39,111 nucleotides of DNA from Arcticibacter eurypsychrophilus (GTDB lineage Bacteria; Bacteroidota; Bacteroidia; Sphingobacteriales; Sphingobacteriaceae), in the NCBI RefSeq assembly GCF_001730525.1, contig NZ_MDFN01000040.1:1-39111 (forward strand). The letters run 5' to 3'. The translations under genes were made by a program, and so were the position numbers. Shown here piece by piece: positions 8,673 to 16,586 of the stretch. The number at the start of each line of letters is the position of its first letter. The stretch's first letter is position 1. A model generated the notes under the pieces. That model was not told the DNA's origin, made no database searches, and saw only the letters and a program-made list of their open reading frames with translations.

Positions 8673-10097
8673 ATGACGATAACATTTCATGGAGCTGCAG
8701 GAACGGTAACAGGCAGCAAACACCTTATAAAACTTAATAATGGAACTCAGCTTTTGCTTGATTGTGGAATGTTTCAAGGAAGGGGAGATGAAACAGATGA
8801 ATTGAACGAGCATTTCGGTTTCAATCCCGAAGAAGTAAATTATCTTATTTTATCGCATGCACATATTGATCATTGTGGATTGATACCGCGTTTGGTTGCG
8901 CAAGGTTTTAAAGGAACCATATTTTCTACTGCTGCAACTATGGATCTGGCGAGAATTCTTTTAAATGATTCTGCAGGGATTCAGAAAAATGATACTGATT
9001 ATATCAATAAAAAAGAGGCTAGAGCTGGTCGTTCTCCTGTGGAGCCTTTGTATACCGAAGAGGATGTTATGAAAGCTATGCGGCTTTTTAAGATAGTAGA
9101 GTATAATGAAGATTATGAGATTGACTGCAGAGTGAAATTTTGCTTTACAGATGCAGGGCATATACTAGGGAGTGCGGCAGTAAACCTTAGTATATTGGAA
9201 GACGCTAGGTTTACTCAGATTACATTTAGCGGAGACCTGGGAAGCTATGATGATATGTTACTTAAAAGTCCGCAACCTTTTCCTCAGGCCGACTATATTA
9301 TACTGGAGTCTACCTATGGAGATTCCTATCATAAAGATTTAGAGCCTATTGAAGGGCAATTGCTAGAAATTGTCACGCAAACCTGTTTGGTTAAGAGGGG
9401 GAAATTAATTATTCCGGCGTTTAGTGTAGGGCGTACTCAGGAATTACTGTATGCATTAAATGCACTTGAACTGAATGGAACATTGCCCGATGTTCCCTTT
9501 TATGTCGATAGTCCACTGTCTTTAAAAGCTACAGAGGTGTTGAAAGAACATATTGAGGTGTACAACAATAAAGTTCAAGAGGTCTTGAAACGCGATGAAG
9601 ATATATTTCAGTTTAAAGGATTAAAGTTTATCCAGAATGTGGAAGAATCTAAGCGCTTAAATGATGACCCAAGACCTTGTGTTATTATTTCCTCTTCTGG
9701 AATGGCAGAGGCAGGAAGGGTTAAACATCATATGCGGAACAACATTCAAAATAATAAGAATACGATATTACTGGTTGGGTATTGTGAACCAAAATCTTTA
9801 GGAGGACAGTTAATGTCCGGTAAAAAGATCGTTCAGATTTTTGGTGATGATTATGATGTTAGAGCTGAAGTAAAAGTGATCAGATCAATGAGTGCACATG
9901 GTGATTGCGCTGACTTGCTTCAGTTTTTGTCTTGTCAGGATCCTAAAGAAGTAAAGCAGATTTATTTGGTTCATGGGGAAAACAAGGTGCAAGAAAGTTT
10001 CCGAGCTAAGCTACTTGAAGTTGGGTTTAGTAGTGTTATAATACCCGCTCAACATCAGGTTGAAAGCTTAGCATTTAAAGAGGTGATTCAGAATTAA
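8673..10097 (+). CDS. Metallo-beta-lactamase-fold beta-CASP RNA-processing-type hydrolase
   Basis: This 474-residue protein belongs to the CPSF73/Ysh1-like branch of the metallo-beta-lactamase superfamily. The zinc-binding motif SHAHIDHCG gives His62, His64, Asp66 and His67. Further ligands lie in DAGHILGSA and FSGDLGS. The beta-CASP segment includes ESTYGDSYH, PAFSVGRTQELL and SSSGMAEAGRVKHH. The RNA-specificity (RMMBL) end has MSAHGDCADLL and LVHGENK. Such proteins are usually cytoplasmic nucleases acting on RNA. The actual substrate here is unknown. It is transcribed divergently from blaI and ends convergently with a small minus-strand ORF, their stop codons overlapping. Confidence 0.9.
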   Translation: MTITFHGAAGTVTGSKHLIKLNNGTQLLLDCGMFQGRGDETDELNEHFGFNPEEVNYLILSHAHIDHCGLIPRLVAQGFKGTIFSTAATMDLARILLNDSAGIQKNDTDYINKKEARAGRSPVEPLYTEEDVMKAMRLFKIVEYNEDYEIDCRVKFCFTDAGHILGSAAVNLSILEDARFTQITFSGDLGSYDDMLLKSPQPFPQADYIILESTYGDSYHKDLEPIEGQLLEIVTQTCLVKRGKLIIPAFSVGRTQELLYALNALELNGTLPDVPFYVDSPLSLKATEVLKEHIEVYNNKVQEVLKRDEDIFQFKGLKFIQNVEESKRLNDDPRPCVIISSSGMAEAGRVKHHMRNNIQNNKNTILLVGYCEPKSLGGQLMSGKKIVQIFGDDYDVRAEVKVIRSMSAHGDCADLLQFLSCQDPKEVKQIYLVHGENKVQESFRAKLLEVGFSSVIIPAQHQVESLAFKEVIQN

Positions 10098-10267
10098 TAT
10101 AAAGACTGGATCACTCCTTTTAGTACAGGTACACTAAAGTAACTGGAGACTGTGTATTTTTCAGGATTCTTGTCTTTGCCTGAATTACTTACAGAAAGTA
10201 TAATTGCAAGCAAAGCTGGAATTAGCAACATAATAAATGGCGAAACTGAATGATATGATTTGTTCAT
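10094..10267 (-). CDS. Small hypothetical membrane protein (57 residues)
   Basis: An open frame from ATG (complement of 10265-10267) to TAA (complement of 10094-10096) encodes 57 residues. The start is MNKSYHSVSPFIMLLIPALL, a hydrophobic stretch continues through AIILSV, and a polar part follows (SNSGKDKNPEKYTVSSYF). This looks like one membrane helix or an uncleaved signal anchor with a short tail. The stop overlaps the stop of the beta-CASP gene on the other strand in the shared palindrome TTAA. No family is recognised. The clean hydrophobic-then-polar layout favours a real gene, but its size keeps confidence moderate. Confidence 0.5.
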   Translation of the reverse strand: MNKSYHSVSPFIMLLIPALLAIILSVSNSGKDKNPEKYTVSSYFSVPVLKGVIQSLY

Positions 10268-10370
10268 TGCTTTTTTAATTTCTTAATCAAATCAACAATA
10301 TAATTTCTTTAATTGAAAATTATTTAGACTAATAGCCATTTAGACTAGATGAACAGGTCAAATCAGAACA

Positions 10371-11396
10371 TCATTGATTTGGATTATTAATGATTAACTC
10401 GGTGTGCAATACTCTGGTTTCAAATTCTGTGACTGGTTTTTTGCTTTCAATAAGCTGAATAAGCAATTCCATTGCAGCCTGTCCCATCTCAAAGGCAGGT
10501 TGTCTTATAGCTGTAATTGGGGGATTAAATAAGTCGACTACAGTAGAATTAGTAAATCCTGCAATCTTTATTCCTGAAAAGTAATCAGGTGCTATTTTTT
10601 TTATGGCATGTAAGCAACCGGCACTAAGTTTGTCCTGAGCAAAGAATATAGCATCAGGGCACTCCTTAAGAGCTAGTATTTCTTTTGTAGCTTTATCAAT
10701 CTCTTCCTGATTACTACCACCAAGTTCACAATATTTGATATAATCGGTATTAAAAGGGATGTCATATTTTTTTAATGCAGCTTTATAACCCTCAAGTCTT
10801 TCTCCGGTTACAGATAAATGAGCGGAACTTGTAAAGTGCGAAATCTTTTTATGTCCAAGCTGAATTAGATATTCTGTCGCATCAAAAGCACCTTTAAAAT
10901 TGTCTGCAATTACTTTATGGGTGTCAATCTCATCGGTTACACGATCGAATAGCACAATAGGGAGCCCTTGGTTATGCAGGTTTTTCAGGTAGGAAACATC
11001 AGAACTTTCTGAAGATAAAGATATTAATAAACCGTCTACTGAGCGGGATGCAAGATGTTCCACATTCAATACCTCTCTGTCGAAACGTTCATGGCTTTGT
11101 GTTATGGTTACATTGTATCCGGCCGTATAGGCTACAGATTCCATTCCGTCAATTGCTTGTGAGTAAAAGTTATTTGCAATTTCACATACCACAATACCAA
11201 TGGAATAACTCCGCCTTTCTTTTAAACTTAGCGCGATAGGATTAGGATGGTAATTGATCTTTTCTGCGTATGCAGTTACAATTTTCTTTGTTTCTTCACT
11301 TATTTCATAACCCCCACGTAAAGCTCTGGAGATTGTTGACGTAGAAAGACCCAACGCTTTTGCTATATCTTTAATAGTAACTGTGTTAAATCTCAT
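10371..11396 (-). CDS. LacI-family transcriptional regulator, probable regulator of pectin/uronate genes
   Basis: This 341-residue regulator has an N-terminal helix-turn-helix (TIKDIAKALGLSTSTISRAL, from residue 7). The hinge helix region is NYHPNPIALSLKERRSYSIG. A periplasmic-binding-protein-like sensor domain runs to the end (IGIVVCEIANNFYSQAIDG, VLFDRVTDE, GLKIAGF-like segment KIAGFTNS). It is divergent from the CE12/CE8 esterase genes and borders the whole uronate locus. A LacI-type operator candidate lies in the divergent region (11569-11582). The same motif recurs before the GH28 operon and between kdgK and kdgA. The likely effector is a pectin breakdown sugar acid such as KDG, but this is inference. 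Confidence 0.9.
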   Translation of the reverse strand: MRFNTVTIKDIAKALGLSTSTISRALRGGYEISEETKKIVTAYAEKINYHPNPIALSLKERRSYSIGIVVCEIANNFYSQAIDGMESVAYTAGYNVTITQSHERFDREVLNVEHLASRSVDGLLISLSSESSDVSYLKNLHNQGLPIVLFDRVTDEIDTHKVIADNFKGAFDATEYLIQLGHKKISHFTSSAHLSVTGERLEGYKAALKKYDIPFNTDYIKYCELGGSNQEEIDKATKEILALKECPDAIFFAQDKLSAGCLHAIKKIAPDYFSGIKIAGFTNSTVVDLFNPPITAIRQPAFEMGQAAMELLIQLIESKKPVTEFETRVLHTELIINNPNQ

Positions 11397-11568
11397 TGCT
11401 TTCTTATTAGGACTGATATTTATAAGAGCTAAAGATACTTATAATATTTTTTTTGTGTAGAATGTGGTAAAATTCGATTAAAAAATCCATGAAAAGATCT
11501 GGATAGGTTGAGTATTGGAGACGAAAGATTTGTGTTCTTTGTCTGCTAGAAGATATTTTAATTGTTGT

Positions 11569-11582
11569 CGGGAACGATTGCG
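11569..11582. promoter_or_regulatory. LacI-type operator candidate, site A
   Basis: CGGGAACGATTGCG is centred on a CG dinucleotide, as is typical for LacI/PurR-family sites. It differs by one base from site C (34611-34624, complement) and matches 10 of 14 bases of site B. It lies in the middle of the divergent region between the LacI gene and the CE12 esterase gene. Confidence 0.55.
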
Positions 11583-11690
11583 TGAATATTAGAGGTAATA
11601 TTTGCCATTTTTCAGGTATAACTTTAATATTGTAAGGAAAGGAATACAATTGAAATCTGGGTTGATTGTTGGAGGTAATTAAACTAATTT

Positions 11691-11707
11691 GCGCTGACTG
11701 TCAGTGC
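11691..11707. promoter_or_regulatory. Near-palindrome upstream of the CE12 esterase gene
   Basis: GCGCTGAC-T-GTCAGTGC has arms matching at 7 of 8 positions around a central T. It sits 20 bp before the presumed -7 box of the esterase gene, where a regulator would bind. The cognate protein is unknown. Confidence 0.35.
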
Positions 11708-11752
11708 CTTAAATAAGAATACCGGATACTTCTGTACTAAATTAAAAACAAT

Positions 11753-12511
11753 ATGACTAAGCAAGTTTTAAATCGAAAATGGTTGTTATGCTCCATTATT
11801 CTTATGTCGTTCACTTTGCCTCAGGAAAGGCAGATTAAGGTTTATATGATTGGTGATTCAACAATGGCGGATAAGGCGAAGAAGGCTTATCCCGAAACAG
11901 GATGGGGTACACCATTTGCCAGCTTTTTTAAACCGGAGGTGCAAGTGGATAACAGGGCGCAAAATGGCCGTAGTACCAAGTCTTTCCTGGCAGAAAAGCG
12001 TTGGTCATCTGTAATGGATAGTTTGAAAGAAGGAGATTATGTTTTTATTCAATTTGGGCATAACGATGAAGTTCAGACTAAAAAGAATGCCACTACGGAA
12101 CAGGAATTTAAAATCAATTTATTACGATTTGTTAAGGAAACGAGGGAAAAGAAGGGAAATCCGGTATTGCTTACCTCCATTGCACGCAGGAAATTTGATG
12201 CTTCCGGTAAACTTGAAGATACACATGCAGTGTATTCACAAATTGTTAGGGATGTTGCCCTGCAAAGTAATACGCCACTAATTGATATGGATAAAAAAAG
12301 TCAGGCGCTTTTAATAAGCTTTGGTCCTGAGAACTCTAAATTATTATATAATCATTTAGCGGTTGGTGAGCATCCTAATTACCCGGATGGGAAAGAAGAT
12401 GATACGCATTTTAATGAGTTAGGAGCACGTAAGATGGCTGAAATAGTTCTGGCTGAAATAAGAACTTTACAGCTTGGTTTGGTTGCTTATGTTGTTAATT
12501 CCGGTAAATAA
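11753..12511 (+). CDS. Rhamnogalacturonan acetylesterase-like SGNH hydrolase (CE12)
   Basis: This 252-residue secreted esterase removes acetyl groups from rhamnogalacturonan or pectin. Block I is YMIGDSTMAD with nucleophile Ser36. Block III is QFGHNDE, and the C-terminal DDTHFNELGA supplies the Asp and His. The N-terminus has a hydrophobic segment (LLCSIILMSF) consistent with a signal peptide or anchor. This layout and length fit CE12. The pectin methylesterase gene starts 7 bp after its stop, so the two form an operon aimed at removing pectin decorations. The operon faces away from the LacI gene. Confidence 0.9.
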   Translation: MTKQVLNRKWLLCSIILMSFTLPQERQIKVYMIGDSTMADKAKKAYPETGWGTPFASFFKPEVQVDNRAQNGRSTKSFLAEKRWSSVMDSLKEGDYVFIQFGHNDEVQTKKNATTEQEFKINLLRFVKETREKKGNPVLLTSIARRKFDASGKLEDTHAVYSQIVRDVALQSNTPLIDMDKKSQALLISFGPENSKLLYNHLAVGEHPNYPDGKEDDTHFNELGARKMAEIVLAEIRTLQLGLVAYVVNSGK

Positions 12512-12518
12512 ATCAGCA

Positions 12519-13466
12519 ATGAAAAGAATACTCATTTTAATCGGTGTTATTTTAAATTTAGCAAGTAGCTCCGCTCAGCAAAGAGATTTTGTAGTAGCTC
12601 AAGATGGCAGTGGAAATTTTAAAACGGTTCAGGAAGCTATTTATGCAGTGCCCGATTTTCGTAAGAATACAACAGTGATCTTTATTAAAAATGGAGTTTA
12701 TAGGGAAAAGCTGGTTTTGGCTGCTTCTAAAACCAATATTAAGCTGGTTGGCGAAAGTGTGGAGAAAACCATCTTCACTTATGATGATTATAGTGGAAAG
12801 AAAAATCGTTTCGGGGAGAATATTGGTACTTCAGGATCAGCAAGCTGTTATTTTTATGGAGAGAACATTCGTGCTGAAAATATTACTTTTCAAAACTCTT
12901 CGGGACCGGTTGGACAGGCAGTGGCCATATCTGTATCCGGTGATAAGGTTTATTTTAAGAATTGCCGCTTCCTTGGTTTTCAGGATACCCTCTATACCTA
13001 TGGTTACTACAGCAGGCAATATTACACGAATTGCTATATTGAAGGAACGGTAGATTTTATATTCGGATCTTCTACTGCTGTGTTTAACAACTGTGAGATC
13101 TTTTGTAAAAAGAACGGGTATGTAACAGCTGCATCCACACATGACACCACGAAGTATGGTTATGTGTTTATAAACTGCAAGATAACTGGGGATGCTCCGG
13201 ATGGATCGTTTTATCTTGGAAGACCCTGGAGGCCTTATGCTAAAGTGGTTTTTATCAAGTGTGATTTAGGTAAAGTCATTAAACCCGAAGGATGGAATAA
13301 TTGGGGTAAGGTTTCTAATGAACAAACCACCTATTATGCGGAGTACAAAAATACAGGTGCAGGGTATAAACCAACTCAGCGAGCTTCATGGTCACATCAG
13401 CTGACCGATGAGGCAGTAAAAGAATACCAAATAGAAAAAATCTTTAGGGGCTGGATTCCGGAATAA
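12519..13466 (+). CDS. Pectin methylesterase (CE8)
   Basis: This 315-residue secreted beta-helix enzyme demethylates homogalacturonan. A signal peptide (MKRILILIGVILNLASSSAQ) precedes the mature start QQRDFVVAQDGSGNF. Catalytic-site motifs are GQAVA (Gln133), GFQDTLY (Asp156), VDFIFG (Asp179) and the substrate-binding GRPWRPYAKV. I chose ATG 12519 because the protein then begins with the signal peptide. An upstream in-frame start at 12474 would overlap the esterase gene and add non-signal residues. It is followed by a bidirectional-looking terminator. Confidence 0.94.
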   Translation: MKRILILIGVILNLASSSAQQRDFVVAQDGSGNFKTVQEAIYAVPDFRKNTTVIFIKNGVYREKLVLAASKTNIKLVGESVEKTIFTYDDYSGKKNRFGENIGTSGSASCYFYGENIRAENITFQNSSGPVGQAVAISVSGDKVYFKNCRFLGFQDTLYTYGYYSRQYYTNCYIEGTVDFIFGSSTAVFNNCEIFCKKNGYVTAASTHDTTKYGYVFINCKITGDAPDGSFYLGRPWRPYAKVVFIKCDLGKVIKPEGWNNWGKVSNEQTTYYAEYKNTGAGYKPTQRASWSHQLTDEAVKEYQIEKIFRGWIPE

Positions 13467-13534
13467 GATTGAAAGATCAAATAAACTTTGATCGGATCTT
13501 TTCTTCCGGGATGTTGCTCAAAAATGTTAAATAC

Positions 13535-13565
13535 AAAAAAGGGCTGCCTGGTTAGGCAGCCTTTC
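13535..13565. terminator. Intrinsic terminator between the CE8 gene and the convergent SDR gene
   Basis: GGCTGCCT (13542-13549) pairs perfectly with AGGCAGCC (13554-13561) around the loop GGTT. An A-tract precedes it and TTTC follows. The A and T flanks allow it to work for both converging transcripts. Confidence 0.8.
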
Positions 13566-13596
13566 ATTATGATAAGAGCTAGATGCCCGATAATAA

Positions 13597-14385
13597 TTAT
13601 TCGTTTGAAGCTTTTCCTAAAGAAGCAAGGATTCCACCGTCAACATAAAGAATATGTCCATTTACGAAATCAGAAGCTTTAGAGGATAAAAAGATTGCAG
13701 CACCTTGTAAGTCATCTGTTTCTCCCCAACGGGCAGCTGGTGTACGACTTATAATGAAATCGTTAAATGGATGACCATCTACGCGAATAGGAGCAGTCTG
13801 TGATGTAGCAAAATATCCGGGGCCGATACCATTAACCTGAATGTTAAAACCAGCCCATTCGGTTGCAAGATTTTTTGTCAGCATTTTCAAACCGCCTTTT
13901 GCAGCTGCATAAGCACTAACGGTATTTCTTCCAACTTCACTCATCATCGAGCACATGTTGATGATTTTACCTGCACGACGTTCGATCATATTACGACCAA
14001 CGTGTTTAGCCATAATAAAAGGACCTGTAAGATCAATTTTTAATACTTGTTCCCATTCAGACACTTCCATGTCGATTACAGCAACGCGTTTGATTATACC
14101 TGCGTTATTAATCAAAATATCAATAGGACCTACCTCTGATTCAATTTTAGCCACATTAGCAATTACAGCAGCTTCATCAGTTACATCAAAAAGATATCCT
14201 TTAATAGTAATACCTAAAATCGCGTATTCTTTGATGGCGTTATCAAGTTTTTCTTGAGATATATCATTGATAATGATTTGTGCACCGGCATTGGCTAAGC
14301 CTACTGCCATTGACATTCCTAAACCGTGAGTAGCACCAGTAACGAGTGCTCTTTTACCTGTCAGATCAAATAGAGAAAGAGACAT
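13597..14385 (-). CDS. SDR-family dehydrogenase, KduD/gluconate 5-dehydrogenase-like
   Basis: This 262-residue classical short-chain dehydrogenase has the cofactor motif TGATHGLG, NNAG in INNAGIIKR, a serine in CSMMSEVG, and the catalytic YAAAK. The C-terminal sequence RWGETDDLQGAAIFLSSKAS is typical of gluconate 5-dehydrogenase/KduD-type enzymes. It is a divergent paralogue of KduD (14633-15403) across a 247-bp shared upstream region. It probably reduces or oxidises a keto-sugar acid formed from pectin uronates. Which acid cannot be told from sequence alone. A terminator at 13535-13565 follows it. Confidence 0.85.
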   Translation of the reverse strand: MSLSLFDLTGKRALVTGATHGLGMSMAVGLANAGAQIIINDISQEKLDNAIKEYAILGITIKGYLFDVTDEAAVIANVAKIESEVGPIDILINNAGIIKRVAVIDMEVSEWEQVLKIDLTGPFIMAKHVGRNMIERRAGKIINMCSMMSEVGRNTVSAYAAAKGGLKMLTKNLATEWAGFNIQVNGIGPGYFATSQTAPIRVDGHPFNDFIISRTPAARWGETDDLQGAAIFLSSKASDFVNGHILYVDGGILASLGKASNE

Positions 14386-14592
14386 TTTATTATATTTTAT
14401 AGTTTGAGTTCCAAATCAATAGGTGTTTGGAAACTTATGCAAGATTGTAAATATATTACAGGTAAAAAATGATCTGTATCACCTTGTAGGCTTTTATCGG
14501 TGTTAAAGAGGAATAAAACAATCAAAATGCTTTAATTTGTCCCTTCTGCACTAAATTTTAAATATACTTTAAGCGGGGTCTTTCTTTTGTGT

Positions 14593-14621
14593 ATAAAATG
14601 TAATTTTGCATCACATTTTAT
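14593..14621. promoter_or_regulatory. Inverted repeat flanking the kduD -7 box
   Basis: ATAAAATGT (14593-14601) and ACATTTTAT (14613-14621) are perfect 9-bp arms separated by 11 nt. The putative -7 box TAATTTTG (14601-14608, matching TAnnTTTG) lies between them. The kduD start codon follows at 14633. A repressor bound here would block the promoter. No regulator is assigned. Confidence 0.5.
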
Positions 14622-14632
14622 CTATAAAAGTA

Positions 14633-15403
14633 ATGGGCAACAATTCTTTATTTGACTTATCGGGGAAAGTGGCCTTGGTAACCGGTTGTAATCGTGGTAT
14701 AGGAAAGGCAATGGCCGAAGCTCTCGCAGAAGCAGGAGCAGATATAATTGGCGTTTCTTCCTCCATTGCACTGAGCGGTAGCGAAACGGAAAGAGACATC
14801 CATGCAATCGGACGGAAATTTACAGCATATCAGTGCGACTTAAGTAATAGAAAGTCAGTAGAAGAGTTTTTGCAAAAAGTACTATCAGAAAATCTGACTA
14901 TTGACATTTTGGTAAACAATGCAGGAACGATATTAAGACAGCCTGCAGCAGAGCATTCTGATGAGTTCTGGGATAAGGTTATTGAGATCAATCTGAATAG
15001 TCAGTTTGTTATCAGCCGGGAAATAGGTGCAAGAATGATTGAAAACGGTTCCGGTAAAATAATCTTTACCGCTTCTCTGCTTACCTTCCAGGGAGGAATA
15101 CATGTTCCCGGGTATGCAGCAAGTAAAGGAGCTATCGGAAGTTTGGTTAAGGCTTTGGCAAATGAGTGGACTTCAAAGGGTGTAAATGTAAATGGTATAG
15201 CTCCTGGATATGTCTCCACGGATAATACCGAAGCATTAAGAAATGATGAAGAGCGGAGTAAATCAATTTTAGGCCGTATTCCCGCTGGCCGTTGGGGAGA
15301 AACTGATGACTTTAAGGGGCCCATCGTTTTTCTGGCTTCTAAAGCCTCTGATTATGTAAGTGGTACAATCCTGACAGTTGATGGTGGCTGGATGGGACGT
15401 TAA
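14633..15403 (+). CDS. kduD: 2-dehydro-3-deoxy-D-gluconate 5-dehydrogenase (KduD)
   Basis: This 256-residue SDR reduces 3-deoxy-D-glycero-2,5-hexodiulosonate to KDG, the step after KduI in breakdown of unsaturated uronates. It opens with SLFDLSGKVALVTGCNRGIG (cofactor loop) and has LVNNAG, an active-site serine in FTASLLTFQGG, and YAASK. The C-terminus is RWGETDDF...TVDGGWMGR, typical of KduD. ATG 14633 is preferred because the usual N-terminus begins there; a TTG at 14606 overlaps the -7 box and would add nine residues. kduI follows 27 bp downstream, so the two are probably co-transcribed. Confidence 0.9.
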   Translation: MGNNSLFDLSGKVALVTGCNRGIGKAMAEALAEAGADIIGVSSSIALSGSETERDIHAIGRKFTAYQCDLSNRKSVEEFLQKVLSENLTIDILVNNAGTILRQPAAEHSDEFWDKVIEINLNSQFVISREIGARMIENGSGKIIFTASLLTFQGGIHVPGYAASKGAIGSLVKALANEWTSKGVNVNGIAPGYVSTDNTEALRNDEERSKSILGRIPAGRWGETDDFKGPIVFLASKASDYVSGTILTVDGGWMGR

Positions 15404-15430
15404 TAAATACTTTAATTAATAAATTAGATT

Positions 15431-16267
15431 ATGATAATGAATCAACGTTATGCACAAAGTCCTAAAGAAGTAGCCACTCTTGGCACTGCAGAACTCCGTG
15501 CAAGTTTTTTATTAGAAGACCTGATGCAGTTAGGTCAGTTCAATTTTACCTATTCTCATTATGATCGTGCAATCACTGGAAGTGTCGTACCGGTAGATCA
15601 GCCATTGGAGCTTCCTGGTTATGAAAACCTTCGTTCTGATTTCTTTTTGCAAAGACGTGAACTGGGTATCATAAATGTAGGTGGACCTGGTACTGTTAAC
15701 ATTGATGGCACCGTATATGAAGTGAATAAACTGGATGCCGTTTATGTTGGAAAGGGTTCTGTATCCGTTGTTTTTTCAAGCAATGTGGCTACTGATCCTG
15801 CAAAGTTTTTCCTTTATTCTGTGCCAGCCCACAAAGAATATCCACATCAATTGATTAAAAAGGAAAATGCTACTCCTACAACTATTGGAAGTAAAGACAC
15901 TGCTAACGAGCGAACTATTTATAAATATATCCACCTTGAAGGTGCCAAAAGCTGTCAGTTAGTAATGGGATTAACTGTTCTAAGCACAGGTTGTGTTTGG
16001 AACACGATGCCATGTCATGTTCATGACCGCAGAATGGAATCATATTTCTACTTTGATGTTCCTGCCGATCAGGTTGTATTTCATTTCATGGGACAACCCC
16101 AGGAGACTCGTCATGTGGTTATTCAAAATCATCAGGCAATCATTTCACCTCCTTGGTCAATCCATTCAGGTGGTGGTACTTCAAACTATGGATTTATATG
16201 GGCAATGGCTGGAGAAAATCTGGTATACTCAGATATGGATGCTGTAGCGATTAAGGATATAAGATAA
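15431..16267 (+). CDS. kduI: 5-dehydro-4-deoxy-D-glucuronate isomerase (KduI)
   Basis: This 278-residue cupin-type isomerase converts 5-keto-4-deoxyuronate, from unsaturated galacturonate, to the KduD substrate. The zinc ligands are all visible: His196 and His198 in PCHVHDRRME, Glu203, and His245 in PWSIHSGGG. With the start used here the numbering equals that of the E. coli enzyme, which supports this start; an ATG at 15437 is the alternative. It forms an operon with kduD and is closed by a strong terminator at 16275-16315. Confidence 0.96.
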   Translation: MIMNQRYAQSPKEVATLGTAELRASFLLEDLMQLGQFNFTYSHYDRAITGSVVPVDQPLELPGYENLRSDFFLQRRELGIINVGGPGTVNIDGTVYEVNKLDAVYVGKGSVSVVFSSNVATDPAKFFLYSVPAHKEYPHQLIKKENATPTTIGSKDTANERTIYKYIHLEGAKSCQLVMGLTVLSTGCVWNTMPCHVHDRRMESYFYFDVPADQVVFHFMGQPQETRHVVIQNHQAIISPPWSIHSGGGTSNYGFIWAMAGENLVYSDMDAVAIKDIR

Positions 16268-16274
16268 TAATCCT

Positions 16275-16315
16275 AAAAAAGCTTCTCCCTTGTGATTCAG
16301 GGGGGAAGCTTTTTT
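16275..16315 (+). terminator. Intrinsic terminator of kduD-kduI
   Basis: AAAAAAGCTTCTCCC (16275-16289) pairs with the segment 16301-16315 (GGGGGAAGCTTTTTT), including one G-U pair. The loop is 11 nt and the stem ends in six T residues. It follows the kduI stop by 7 bp. Confidence 0.88.
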
Positions 16316-16323
16316 ATTTCCAA

Positions 16324-16365
16324 TAAATCTATGCAATCGATGCCGGCATCGATTGCATAGATTTA
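16324..16365. repeat. 42-bp perfect palindrome with two overlapping LacI-type operator-like sites
   Basis: The sequence is its own reverse complement with no spacer, centred between 16344 and 16345. Inside it TGCAATCGATGCCG (16332-16345) and its mirror copy (16344-16357) each match site C of the LacI-type motif at 11 of 14 positions. It lies upstream of the sigma/FecR/SusCD operon. It may be a double operator or a DNA cruciform. A second terminator is less likely because there is no loop or T-tract. Confidence 0.7.
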
Positions 16366-16586
16366 AATTTATCATTTGATGCTTGTTCTAAAAGAACTGT
16401 TTAATATTGTTATAATAAAAGAATGTTTAAAAGTATGTCAAGTGCATATTTAACCCCTGTATAAAAAAACATTTTTAATAATTTAATAAATAACTGCCAA
16501 TTGTATTAATCTGGAAGGCTCTAACCGCTTTAAGATTATAAGTAATCTTCTCTTTTGTTGAGAATAATAAACCTAATATTAATTTA

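Larger units (their letters stand above)
11397..11752. other. Divergent regulatory region between the LacI gene and the CE12 esterase gene
   Basis: This 356-bp region contains the LacI-type operator candidate at 11569-11582 and a 17-bp near-palindrome at 11691-11707. A TACTTCTG (11727-11734) is one mismatch from TAnnTTTG and lies 18 nt before the esterase ATG. On the minus strand TATCTTTA (complement of 11430-11437) is a possible -7 box for the regulator. An 80-codon minus-strand open frame covers part of it but shows no protein-like character. Confidence 0.5.
16268..16586. other. Intergenic region between kduI and the ECF sigma factor gene
   Basis: This 319-bp region holds the kduI terminator (16275-16315) and, nine bases later, a 42-bp perfect palindrome (16324-16365). 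The remaining 220 bp are AT-rich and must contain the promoter of the sigma/FecR/SusCD operon. I found no clear TTTG/TAnnTTTG pair there. Confidence 0.5.

Noticed and set aside
11407-11649. 80-codon open frame on the minus strand in the LacI/CE12 divergent region
   Set aside because: Composition is not protein-like, there is no recognisable motif, and the region carries operator-like DNA. Probably chance.
12474-12518. Upstream in-frame start for the pectin methylesterase
   Set aside because: It would overlap the CE12 gene and put 15 residues ahead of an otherwise perfect signal peptide.
14606-14632. TTG start for KduD
   Set aside because: The codon overlaps the presumed -7 box, and the family N-terminus starts at the ATG at 14633.
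16324-16365. Second terminator of kduI
   Set aside because: The palindrome has no loop spacer and no T-tract, and a proper terminator already lies at 16275-16315.
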